From Selenomonadaceae bacterium (GTDB lineage Bacteria; Bacillota; Negativicutes; Selenomonadales; Selenomonadaceae): a DNA stretch of 53,713 nucleotides. A model generated the notes under the pieces. That model did no database searches. It saw nothing but the letters and a program-made list of their open reading frames with translations, and was not told the DNA's origin. The stretch spans positions 1-53,713 of the forward strand of contig JAFUXN010000042.1 in the NCBI GenBank assembly GCA_017477125.1, read 5' to 3'. Numbering within the stretch: the first letter of the stretch is position 1; every line of letters begins with the position of its first letter. This document shows, piece by piece, positions 15,945 to 24,246 of the stretch. A program made the position numbers and the translations under genes.

Positions 15945-18623
15945 TTGAGATTGACAGCAGGACAGCGATATCGATTGACGGAGCCGGACTCGTTTGCGCT
16001 GATCAGGAGCGGCAAGCTCGAGGCGTACGCCGTCACTCAACGCAAAGCCTCGTTCCGACAAATATTTTTGATGACGCTCGAGCAGAACACCGCCGCATAT
16101 CCTTCGATGGACGAGTTCGGGCAGATCGATGTGATGCTCTACGCGGTCGAGGACTCGGAGATCGAAATGCTTGATTTCTCCGCGCTCGACCCTCAACAAA
16201 ATTATCAACTCATGAGCCGTTGGTTCGCCGAGCTGATCAAATTGCCGTGGCTGCGTCTGCTTGCCGACAAGGGCGACGACGTACTTCAAACTTGGGTCGA
16301 CGGCTCCGCGCTGAGTGATTCTCTCGACGACAACGATGCCTTGACGTTCGACTTTGAAGACAATCAATCGACGTTCTCGATGCTGTTGGGCATTCGTTTC
16401 CAAGCGGAGGACAAGAAACTTTCAAAGCGTCTCGCCGTCCGCAATCAACATCAGAAGCATTTGATCTCGACGGCGATCGACAGTCTGCTCGGGCGCGACA
16501 GTCCGATCGGCTCGGGCGTCGGCGAAGAGGGCAGCAGCCTCGAGCACACCGCATTCATCGTGAGCGTGGCGGCAAAGGCGCTCGGCATGCCGACCAACAA
16601 CATCAAACTCTCGGCGGAGATCGTTCGCAAGCTCGATCAGATCGGGATCATACGTCGGCTGGTGCAGAAGGCGAACATGCAATTGCGCTTGATCACTCTC
16701 GTGCCCGATTGGTTCACCAAGGACAGCGGCGTGATGCTCGGCTACTACGGCGAGAAGAAGGAGCTCGCGGCGATCGTTCCCGCCGACGTTGATCGATACA
16801 AACTGATCACCGCCAAGCAACCCGAAGGCATTGTCGTCGATGCCGCCGTCGCCGCGCAGATCGACAACAGCGCATTCGTGTGTTATGCCGGCTTCCCCGC
16901 GCGCAAGCTCGGCGTCATGGACTTATTAAAATTCATGTTCAATCAATGTTGGCGCGTCGACTATCGAACGATCGTGTTCGCGAGTTTCGTCGCGGGGCTC
17001 ATACCGCTCATCACGCCGATCATCACCGAATCGATCTTCGCCGACATCATTCCGATACTCGATCGGCAAGGGCTGGCGACGGTCACGCAGGTCTCGATCG
17101 TTTCGAGCTTTACGTTGGCGGCGATCTCGATCGTGCGATCGGTGGCGGTGTTGAGGATCACCACGCACCTCGACATGGCGACGGAGGCGGCGTTGTGGAG
17201 TCGGCTGTTGACCTTGCCGACCAAATTCTTCCGTCGTTTTCAATCGGGCGAACTGGCTCAACGCATGGGCGGCTTGCAAGCGATCAAAGAGCTCATCAGC
17301 GGCGAGTTCGTCTCGACGGTCTTCAACATCCTGTTCTCGTTCTGGAGCCTGATGCTGATGTGCTGGTACAGCATGAAGTTGACGGCGACGGCGTTCGCGA
17401 TCTGGTTTGTCTATTGCGCGATCATGATTCTGATCTACCGTCGGGTTGTCGGCTTCCAAACGAATTTGATCGAGGCGAAGAACAAGACGGCGGGCATCGT
17501 GCAACAGATATTCACGGGGCTGCCGAAGTTTCGTATCCAAGGGGCGGAGGAGCAGGCATATTACCTTTGGGCGAAGGCGTTCGGCGACGAATGGAAATGG
17601 AATAAGCGGCTGCGTTGGCAAAACAATTACAGCTCGATCATCAGCGGCATGCAACCGATGCTGTTGACGATGATCCTCTACTATGTGGCATTCAGCTCGA
17701 CGCAAGACCCGAGCGGCGGCGGGATCGGTTACGCGCAGTTCATCGCGTTCAGCGCGGCGTTCACGAGTTTCAATGCGACGGTCAACTCGTTCATACCGTT
17801 GATCGGACAGATCTTTTCGATCAAGCCGCACATTGAAAACCTTCGACCGATCCTTGAGGCTGAGCCCGAGGTCGCCGAGGATCGGATCGATGCCGACGTG
17901 TTGAGCGGAGCGATTGAAGTCAATCACATCACGTTCGCCTACAACGAGAACCTGCCCGACGTCCTTCACGACGTGAGCTTTCGGATAGCGGCGGGCGAGA
18001 ATGTGGCGATCGTCGGCAAGAGCGGTTGCGGCAAGTCGACGCTGATCAGATTGCTGTTGGGATTCGAGGAGCCAAAGCAAGGCGCGGTGTACTATGACGG
18101 GCAAGACCTTGCGGAGTTGAGCTTGCCGTCGGTGCGATCGCAAATGGGCGTGGTACTTCAGAACGGGCAGTTGATGAGCGGCGACATCTTTACGAACATC
18201 GTTGGGACAACGGCGTTGACGATGCAGGACGCATGGGACGCGGCAGAGGCAGCGGGCATCGCCGACGACATTCGCAAGATGCCGATGGGCATGCAGACTG
18301 TGATCAGTGAAGGGTCGTCGAACATAAGCGGCGGGCAGCGACAGAGGATATTGATCGCTCGAGCGTTGGCGGCGAAGCCGAGCATTTTGATCTTCGACGA
18401 GGCGACGAGTGCGCTCGACAATCGGACGCAAGCGATCGTCACGGAGAGTTTAAACAAGCGGCACGTCACGAGGATCGTGGTGGCGCATCGACTGTCGACG
18501 ATCAAGGATTGCGATCGGATATTGGTGATGGATCGCGGACGGCTGGTCGAGAGCGGCAGCTTTGATGAGCTCGTCGAGCAGGGCGGGCTGTTCGCGGGAT
18601 TGGTGAAAAGGCAGGTGGCTTGA
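15945..18623 (+). CDS. NHLM-type ABC transporter permease/ATPase, second subunit
   Basis: 892 aa from TTG 15945 (GAGGTG 8 nt upstream). The N-terminal ~320 residues contain no C39 peptidase but a regulatory-looking region that begins LTEPDSFALIRSGKLEAYAV, a cyclic-nucleotide-binding-like beta-roll start. Membrane domain about 330-600; ATPase domain with Walker A GKSGCGKST, signature ISGGQRQRIL and Walker B ILIFDEATSA. This is the peptidase-free partner found beside the C39 transporter in NHLM systems. The two may form a heterodimer or export different substrates. Confidence 0.93.
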   Translation: MRLTAGQRYRLTEPDSFALIRSGKLEAYAVTQRKASFRQIFLMTLEQNTAAYPSMDEFGQIDVMLYAVEDSEIEMLDFSALDPQQNYQLMSRWFAELIKLPWLRLLADKGDDVLQTWVDGSALSDSLDDNDALTFDFEDNQSTFSMLLGIRFQAEDKKLSKRLAVRNQHQKHLISTAIDSLLGRDSPIGSGVGEEGSSLEHTAFIVSVAAKALGMPTNNIKLSAEIVRKLDQIGIIRRLVQKANMQLRLITLVPDWFTKDSGVMLGYYGEKKELAAIVPADVDRYKLITAKQPEGIVVDAAVAAQIDNSAFVCYAGFPARKLGVMDLLKFMFNQCWRVDYRTIVFASFVAGLIPLITPIITESIFADIIPILDRQGLATVTQVSIVSSFTLAAISIVRSVAVLRITTHLDMATEAALWSRLLTLPTKFFRRFQSGELAQRMGGLQAIKELISGEFVSTVFNILFSFWSLMLMCWYSMKLTATAFAIWFVYCAIMILIYRRVVGFQTNLIEAKNKTAGIVQQIFTGLPKFRIQGAEEQAYYLWAKAFGDEWKWNKRLRWQNNYSSIISGMQPMLLTMILYYVAFSSTQDPSGGGIGYAQFIAFSAAFTSFNATVNSFIPLIGQIFSIKPHIENLRPILEAEPEVAEDRIDADVLSGAIEVNHITFAYNENLPDVLHDVSFRIAAGENVAIVGKSGCGKSTLIRLLLGFEEPKQGAVYYDGQDLAELSLPSVRSQMGVVLQNGQLMSGDIFTNIVGTTALTMQDAWDAAEAAGIADDIRKMPMGMQTVISEGSSNISGGQRQRILIARALAAKPSILIFDEATSALDNRTQAIVTESLNKRHVTRIVVAHRLSTIKDCDRILVMDRGRLVESGSFDELVEQGGLFAGLVKRQVA

Positions 18624-18624
18624 C

Positions 18625-19356
18625 ATGGATTTCTTGAAACATCATTACGAATTGCCGTCGGCGCTCCCGACATTGCCCATGCCCGATGAGCCCTCTGCCG
18701 ACTTCACTCAGCTGAAAGATTTTTTGGGCGACGCGGTCAAAGTGTCGTCGGCGGCGACGTTGGGCGGACGCATCTCCGTTATCGAGACGTTCGACCACAA
18801 TGATTTTCTGATCGCCGACATGATTTTGAGCGGGCGCGACGAGATCAGGCAATTGCCGTTGACGGTCAACGCGTTCACCATCGCCAAAAAACGTTATCGG
18901 GTGATCCTCATAAATCGAGCGCCTTACAGCAATGTGCCCGCGTCGCGCATGGGCTTGAACGATGATGAGTGGCTCGAGAAGTCTCGCGTGATCCGATTGC
19001 ATCACGAGTGCGCGCATTACGAGACGTTGAGGATATTCGGCGGCATGAAGAATCACCCGCTCGATGAGATACTCGCCGACGCCGCAGGACAGCTCGCCGC
19101 CTTCGGGGACTTCCGCGCGGATCGTCAACGGATATTTTTCGGATTGAAGGGAGATCAATGCGACGGTCGGTTGAGCTTCCATTGCAAGCAGTTGACGACG
19201 GACGAGCAGAGGGAAGTTTATAAAGCGGTCGACGAGGCGCTTGACCTTCTCGAGGCTCCGATCAATGCGGCGCCCGATCATTTTGCTCGGCTGAAGTTGA
19301 TAGCATGTCGAAGCATCGAAGACGTGTTGGGAGGGAGGCATCAACGTGCGGATTAG
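18625..19356 (+). CDS. HExxH protein, putative zinc peptidase of the RiPP locus
   Basis: 243 aa, no signal peptide or membrane segment. The central motif is HHECAHY: His127-Glu128-x-x-His131 is a zincin signature. Seventeen residues after His131 comes DE (Asp147-Glu148) in LDEILAD, a plausible third metal ligand as in gluzincins. The combination HHEC-HY...N-LDE-IAD feels like a recurring small family near peptide exporters, but I cannot name it. The C39 domain already removes the leader, so this protein could trim the core or degrade leaders, or it may be a non-peptidase metal protein. It is tightly packed between transporter and channel genes. Confidence 0.72.
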   Translation: MDFLKHHYELPSALPTLPMPDEPSADFTQLKDFLGDAVKVSSAATLGGRISVIETFDHNDFLIADMILSGRDEIRQLPLTVNAFTIAKKRYRVILINRAPYSNVPASRMGLNDDEWLEKSRVIRLHHECAHYETLRIFGGMKNHPLDEILADAAGQLAAFGDFRADRQRIFFGLKGDQCDGRLSFHCKQLTTDEQREVYKAVDEALDLLEAPINAAPDHFARLKLIACRSIEDVLGGRHQRAD

Positions 19357-20797
19357 AAAATTGTCGGCGCTGATCGTCGGCGGGCTGTTGAGCATGTCGT
19401 TGATGGGATCGCCGACGGCGGACGCGATGGAAACCGTTCAGATCGATCTGCGTCGAAGCATCGAGCTCGCTCTTCAAAACAATCGGGACATCGAGCAGTC
19501 GGCATATGATCGGGAGTCGGCGCGTTGGGCGCACTCTCAAGCGCGTCGAACGATGGGACCGCGGCTGACGTGGAGCTCGTCGGCGATGCACATAGGCGGG
19601 CGCGACTATGCGAGCTACCGCGAATATCATGACGTGTTCGGCGACGCTTATCCCTCGTATGACAACGAATTTACGAACGCGATCGGGATCGAGATGCCGC
19701 TCTATACCGGCGGCAATCAGGAACATCAGATCGACTCGACGCGATATCGGATCAACGCGGCGGACCTCACGCTCGAGAACACGCGGCAGGAGATCAAATA
19801 TCGAACGACGGCGGCTTATTACCAACTTCTTCAACGTCGAGCGCTGATCACTGTCGAGCAGGAGGCGGTCAACACTCTGCAGAAGCATCTCGAGCACGTG
19901 CAGATCAATTATGAGACGGGGACGGTCGCAAAGTCTGACGTGTTGGCATCGAAGGTGCAGCTTGCCGATCGACAACAGGCGCTCGTGACTGCCGAGGGCG
20001 ATTACAGCAATGCGATGGCTGATCTCAACAATCTGATCGGGTTGCCGGTCACGACGTTGCTGTTGGTCGATGACGAGTTGCGTTATGAGCATTATGATCT
20101 GACTGCCGACGAGTGCATTGAGTATGCGATGAGGAATCGCCCCGACGGGATCGCGGCGGAGTATGCGATCAAGCAATCGGAGCACACGATGAAGGCGGCG
20201 AAGTCGGGATATCGTCCGAGCGTCAATGCGGTCGTCAACAAAAATATTGCGGGCGAGGGCTCCTTCAATCAGGATCACAGCGGCTCGTGGAACGCGGGCT
20301 TGCAGATGTCGTGGTCGGTGTTCGACAACGGAGTGACGTCGGCGCAGGTGCACGAGGCTCAATCCGAACTCGAGCGCGTTCAATCGCAAGCGGCTCAACT
20401 CAAGGAGCGCATTCAGCTCGAGGTGTGCAAGGCTTATACCGATCTGATCGCTGCCGAGAAGAACATCTCGACGACCGCCGCCGCGGTTGAGCTTGCCGCG
20501 GAGGATTACTTCATCGCTCAATTGAGGTACGTTGAGGGCGTCGACACCAACCTTGCGGTGATGGACGCGCAGGAGAAGCTCACCGAGGCGAAGACCAATT
20601 ACTATAACTCTCTGTACAACTACAATATCGCGAAGGCGGCGCTCGATAAGGCGATGGGCATTCCCGTCAATCTCAACGTGCCTGTGTACGTTCGATCGGA
20701 GCAGGCAGGCAAGTCGTCGGCGCGGGCGTTGGAAGATGCGGCGCTCGAGCTCGACAGCGAAATCGTATTGGATCAACCGTTTGAGGAGGGCGAATGA
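19346..20797 (+). CDS. TolC-type outer-membrane efflux protein
   Basis: 483 aa from GTG 19346, preceded by GGGAGGGAGG. Signal peptide to about residue 27 (ADAME). Two repeated OEP halves: the first starts DLRRSIELALQNNRDIEQS, the second TADECIEYAMRNRPDGIAAEYA, each with long amphipathic helices rich in Ala, Gln and Glu (coiled-coil barrel). It provides the outer-membrane exit for the exporters upstream and confirms a diderm cell. The start overlaps the HExxH gene by 11 nt, so it is part of the operon rather than a housekeeping copy. Confidence 0.93.
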   Translation: MRIRKLSALIVGGLLSMSLMGSPTADAMETVQIDLRRSIELALQNNRDIEQSAYDRESARWAHSQARRTMGPRLTWSSSAMHIGGRDYASYREYHDVFGDAYPSYDNEFTNAIGIEMPLYTGGNQEHQIDSTRYRINAADLTLENTRQEIKYRTTAAYYQLLQRRALITVEQEAVNTLQKHLEHVQINYETGTVAKSDVLASKVQLADRQQALVTAEGDYSNAMADLNNLIGLPVTTLLLVDDELRYEHYDLTADECIEYAMRNRPDGIAAEYAIKQSEHTMKAAKSGYRPSVNAVVNKNIAGEGSFNQDHSGSWNAGLQMSWSVFDNGVTSAQVHEAQSELERVQSQAAQLKERIQLEVCKAYTDLIAAEKNISTTAAAVELAAEDYFIAQLRYVEGVDTNLAVMDAQEKLTEAKTNYYNSLYNYNIAKAALDKAMGIPVNLNVPVYVRSEQAGKSSARALEDAALELDSEIVLDQPFEEGE

Positions 20798-21666
20798 TGA
20801 TCCCGACCATGCTCATCGACGAGCACAACGAAGCATTCTATGCATGGCGATTGTTCATCGATCAAAAATTTATTGAGCCGACGGGGAATTATCTGCTGCA
20901 CATCGATCACCACGACGACATGGAGTGCGGCGGCTACGATTGGGATTTTAATAAGCCGATCGCTTCTCTCGACTCCGCGCGGAACTTCCTCGACAGATGT
21001 TTGGGGATCGCGGACTTCATCACGCCGGCGTTGTGGTATCAGACGTTCTCGACCGTCCACATCATAAAAAATTTGGTGCCGAAGGCATTGAACGTTGAGC
21101 GGCGGTTCGTTCGGCTCGACGGCGATCAAGTGCTGCTGTTCGGGCTTTACATTCCGTTCATCCATGCGCCCGAGAAGGACAATCCCGACAGTCGATATCA
21201 CTTCTTCGATCGGATCGACGGCGGGCTCAACGATGATGATCAATTTCCGTCCGAGGGCGTGGTGCTCGATATCGATCTCGATTACTTCTGTTGGGATAAC
21301 TCGTTGAAGAGCGCGCCGCCCAAACGCATGGAGATCACTCGAGAGGCGTTCGACGAATACATGTCCGATCGCAATCACCCGTTTCGGATCGTGCCGCGGA
21401 AATTTTTCGTGCCGCGGGAGCTCGACGGTCGATATTGGCTCGTGTACGAAGAGCACTCGGAGCGAAACAAGTTGCCGACGGAGGATCGGATCATCAAGCG
21501 CATCGATCGATTGATCAAATACCTGCTCGACTGCTCGATCAAACCGAAGGCGATCGATATCTGCCGCTCATCGTACTCGGGATATCTTCCGAAGGAGCGC
21601 GCGGCGTTCGTTGAGAAAAATTTTGTGTCGAGGCTCGCCGCCGCCTTCGAATTAAAATTCATCTGA
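20794..21666 (+). CDS. UPF0489 family protein, probable peptide arginase
   Basis: 290 aa. The metal-binding signatures of the arginase/deacetylase-like UPF0489 family are clear: HIDHHDDM (His36 to Met43) and LDIDLDYF (Asp159, Asp161, Asp163), plus a C-terminal ICRSSYSGYLP. Characterised members in RiPP clusters (OspR type) hydrolyse Arg side chains to ornithine with release of urea, using Mn2+. Every predicted core here carries Arg near a C-terminal Trp, so Arg to Orn conversion there is a direct hypothesis. Its start overlaps the TolC stop by 4 nt (ATGA), tying it to the operon. Family assignment is strong; activity on these peptides is inferred. Confidence 0.85.
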   Translation: MMIPTMLIDEHNEAFYAWRLFIDQKFIEPTGNYLLHIDHHDDMECGGYDWDFNKPIASLDSARNFLDRCLGIADFITPALWYQTFSTVHIIKNLVPKALNVERRFVRLDGDQVLLFGLYIPFIHAPEKDNPDSRYHFFDRIDGGLNDDDQFPSEGVVLDIDLDYFCWDNSLKSAPPKRMEITREAFDEYMSDRNHPFRIVPRKFFVPRELDGRYWLVYEEHSERNKLPTEDRIIKRIDRLIKYLLDCSIKPKAIDICRSSYSGYLPKERAAFVEKNFVSRLAAAFELKFI

Positions 21667-21677
21667 GGAGATTGACT

Positions 21678-23408
21678 GTGAAACTTTTGTTGAGACATAC
21701 CGGCATCGCCGCATTTTGTTTTGCCGCGGGACTTATCATCTTCCAATACGTTTTCGGGCTGCAGAATACCAACGTCAGAATGTCATCGTTCCTCGCGCCG
21801 CTGTTCGGGATCATGTGGGGGCTGTCGGGCTCGATCGGAGTGGGCGTCGGCAATTTCGTTTCCGATCTGTTCAATCCGAATTTCGAATGGGATGCCATCA
21901 CGATCATCTTCTACGTCTTCGGCTCGATCGGAAATTTTTTGATGGCTTACGGCACTTATCGATTGTGGCACTCGTTCATGCTCGGGCGCGATGAAAATCC
22001 GTTCGCCATCAGCCTCAAAAACATGATTCGATACATCGTGATCCAATTCGGCGTGGTGCTCACCACCGGCATTTATTTCACGGTCGTTCCCGTCGTGATG
22101 TTCCCCGACGCTCATTTGACGTTGAGCCGCTTCTCGACGATCGTCATCAACAACTTCGATGTCAACGTGCTGTTCGGTCTGCCGATCCTGTTGATGATGA
22201 TGAGCAGCGGTTTCGAGTTCGAGCAATCGAAGGCGATCCATTGGCAGGACGAGAATGCCCTCCGTAAACCGATCTATTATCGGATCACGCAAGGCTTCTG
22301 CATCTTCATGCTCCTGCTCACGCTGATCATGTCGGTGTACGCTTTCGCGACGGTCGAGGGCGATTACTCGTCGAACGCGATCTGGTTGAGCTTCTACGAG
22401 AACACCTTCTTGGTCTTGCATTTCACCTTGACGATCCAATTGATTTTGATTTGGTACATCGAACAGAACGTGATCCGACCGTTGAGCGACATAACCAAGA
22501 CGGCGACCAAGCTCACGCATTCCGATCTCGAGCGCGAAAAAATTTCGTTCGAGGTCGTGCGCTCGGGCGACGAGATCGAATTGCTGTCGCAAACTCTTCA
22601 TAAGATGCTCGACAGCATTTATAAGTACATCGACAACCTGCGTCAAACGCTGTCGGAGAGGGCGCGCACCCAAACGCAATTGGAGATCGCAAAGAACATT
22701 CAAGCGGCGCTGTTGCCTTCGCCCGACATCATCAACGACGAGACAGATCGGATATCGGTTGAAGCGATCATGCAACCGGCGCTGATGATCGGCGGAGACT
22801 TCTACGATCTCAAGATGCTCGACGAGGATCACGTGGTGCTGGTGGTGTCCGACATATCGGATAAGGGAATCCCCGCGTCGCTGTTCATGACGATCACGCA
22901 CACGTTGATCCACCACAAGATCAGCAGCGCCGACATATCATTGACGCAAATCTTTGCGGAGACGAACAATCAGCTTTGCGAGAACAACGATACCGAGATG
23001 TTCGCGACGGCGGTGGCGGTGCTCTACGAGATATCGACGGGGCGAATGACGTACGTCAATGCGGGACATACCAGCCCGTTGATCGTTCACCGCGACGGCT
23101 CGTTCGAATACCTCAAGAAGCGCTCGGGAGCGATGCTCGGCTCGATGGAGGATATTCCCTATAAAAAACTTGAGACGCAATTGACGGTCGGCGACATCTT
23201 GATCCTCTACTCGGACGGAGTGACGGAGGCGTTAAACGAGCAGGAAGATTTTTATTTGGAAGCTCGATTGGCGGCGCTGGTATCTCGATTGGCGATCGAA
23301 GGGCAAAAAAATATCGCCGACGCGATCCTTCATGATATCAAGGAGTTCGCGGGCGCGCATGATCAATCGGACGACATAACGATCGTTACGATGATGGTGA
23401 AGGAGTGA
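21678..23408 (+). CDS. Membrane-bound SpoIIE/RsbU-type PP2C phosphatase
   Basis: 576 aa; GTG 21678 chosen because AGGAG lies 7 nt upstream. Residues 1-270 hold about seven membrane segments, an unassigned sensor region resembling small-molecule uptake S-components. A HAMP-like linker (IRPLSDITKTATKL) and a coiled coil (about 300-340) follow, then the PPM phosphatase: AKNIQAALLPS, GGDFYD, VSDISDKGIPASL, YVNAGHTSPL, YSDGVTEA and DDITIV with the metal-binding Asp residues. It should dephosphorylate the STAS protein at 6723 and so counteract the kinase at 8120, giving membrane-sensed control. Confidence 0.92.
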   Translation: MKLLLRHTGIAAFCFAAGLIIFQYVFGLQNTNVRMSSFLAPLFGIMWGLSGSIGVGVGNFVSDLFNPNFEWDAITIIFYVFGSIGNFLMAYGTYRLWHSFMLGRDENPFAISLKNMIRYIVIQFGVVLTTGIYFTVVPVVMFPDAHLTLSRFSTIVINNFDVNVLFGLPILLMMMSSGFEFEQSKAIHWQDENALRKPIYYRITQGFCIFMLLLTLIMSVYAFATVEGDYSSNAIWLSFYENTFLVLHFTLTIQLILIWYIEQNVIRPLSDITKTATKLTHSDLEREKISFEVVRSGDEIELLSQTLHKMLDSIYKYIDNLRQTLSERARTQTQLEIAKNIQAALLPSPDIINDETDRISVEAIMQPALMIGGDFYDLKMLDEDHVVLVVSDISDKGIPASLFMTITHTLIHHKISSADISLTQIFAETNNQLCENNDTEMFATAVAVLYEISTGRMTYVNAGHTSPLIVHRDGSFEYLKKRSGAMLGSMEDIPYKKLETQLTVGDILILYSDGVTEALNEQEDFYLEARLAALVSRLAIEGQKNIADAILHDIKEFAGAHDQSDDITIVTMMVKE

Positions 23409-23412
23409 TGGC

Positions 23413-24150
23413 ATGCGGTTGGCATTTGTTGACGATGTTGAATCGGATTTATGCAATGCGGCGTCGTTCGTGACGCACTATATTGAGGAGAATCACGTTG
23501 AGCTGTCGAATAACCTGGAGGTGACGAAGTACCTCAGCCCGTTGAAATTTGTGGAGGAATTTGCCGCCGATCGGTTTGATATGATCGTGCTCGACATCTT
23601 CATGAAAGAAATGAACGGTGTGCAGGTGGCTCAACACATTCGTTCGCTCGATCGGGATTGCATCATCATCTTCCTGACGAGCACCGATGCATTTCTGCTC
23701 GAGGGTTATCTGGTGTTTGCGTCGGGATATTTCATCAAGCCGATCGGTGAGCACGAGAAGGATTTTCGGAAGACGTTTGACTTCATACTGCCGAGGCTGT
23801 TGAAGACGCAGCAATCGATCGTGTTTCCGGTACTGAAGTCGAACGATATTGAAGTGCCGTACGAAAACATATTGTACTTGGACATCAACGAGAAGCACAG
23901 GGTGCGGGTGGTGACGCGGTCGCAGGAAATCATCTCGACGATGAGCTATGAGGAGTTTGCGCGTCGGCTGTTGACAGACAAGAGATTTTTGGAGTGCCAC
24001 TATCGGATCATCGTCAACATGGATCGGATTGTGGACATGCTTGATGAAGATTTTGTAGTGGAGGGCGGGCTGAAGGTGCCGATGAGCCACCGCAAGCGCA
24101 AGGAGGCTAAATGGAAATATATGCAATACCTTGCGCATCGCGACGATTGA
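23413..24150 (+). CDS. LytTR-family response regulator
   Basis: 245 aa. A receiver domain (1-125) with the acidic pair in FVDDVE, phospho-acceptor Asp in IVLDIFMKEMNG, switch Thr in FLTST and Lys in FIKPIG. A LytTR DNA-binding domain (about 135-235) follows with ILYLDINEKHRV and RIIVNMDRIVDM. LytTR regulators pair with GHKL kinases, and the only such kinases here (4705 and 3817) lie at the other end of the RiPP locus on the opposite strand. It is the last gene before the hairpin array. I infer that it controls the RiPP operon; I did not find a clear pair of LytTR-type direct repeats in 6034-6200. Confidence 0.92.
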   Translation: MRLAFVDDVESDLCNAASFVTHYIEENHVELSNNLEVTKYLSPLKFVEEFAADRFDMIVLDIFMKEMNGVQVAQHIRSLDRDCIIIFLTSTDAFLLEGYLVFASGYFIKPIGEHEKDFRKTFDFILPRLLKTQQSIVFPVLKSNDIEVPYENILYLDINEKHRVRVVTRSQEIISTMSYEEFARRLLTDKRFLECHYRIIVNMDRIVDMLDEDFVVEGGLKVPMSHRKRKEAKWKYMQYLAHRDD

Positions 24151-24246
24151 TTGAGATCAAAAAATGCGCGTCGCCGCCGGTTCGCGAGGCGGACGCCGCG
24201 CACATCGTCCCGCGCTCTCGAAAATATTTTTAGCCGACCAAAAAGG

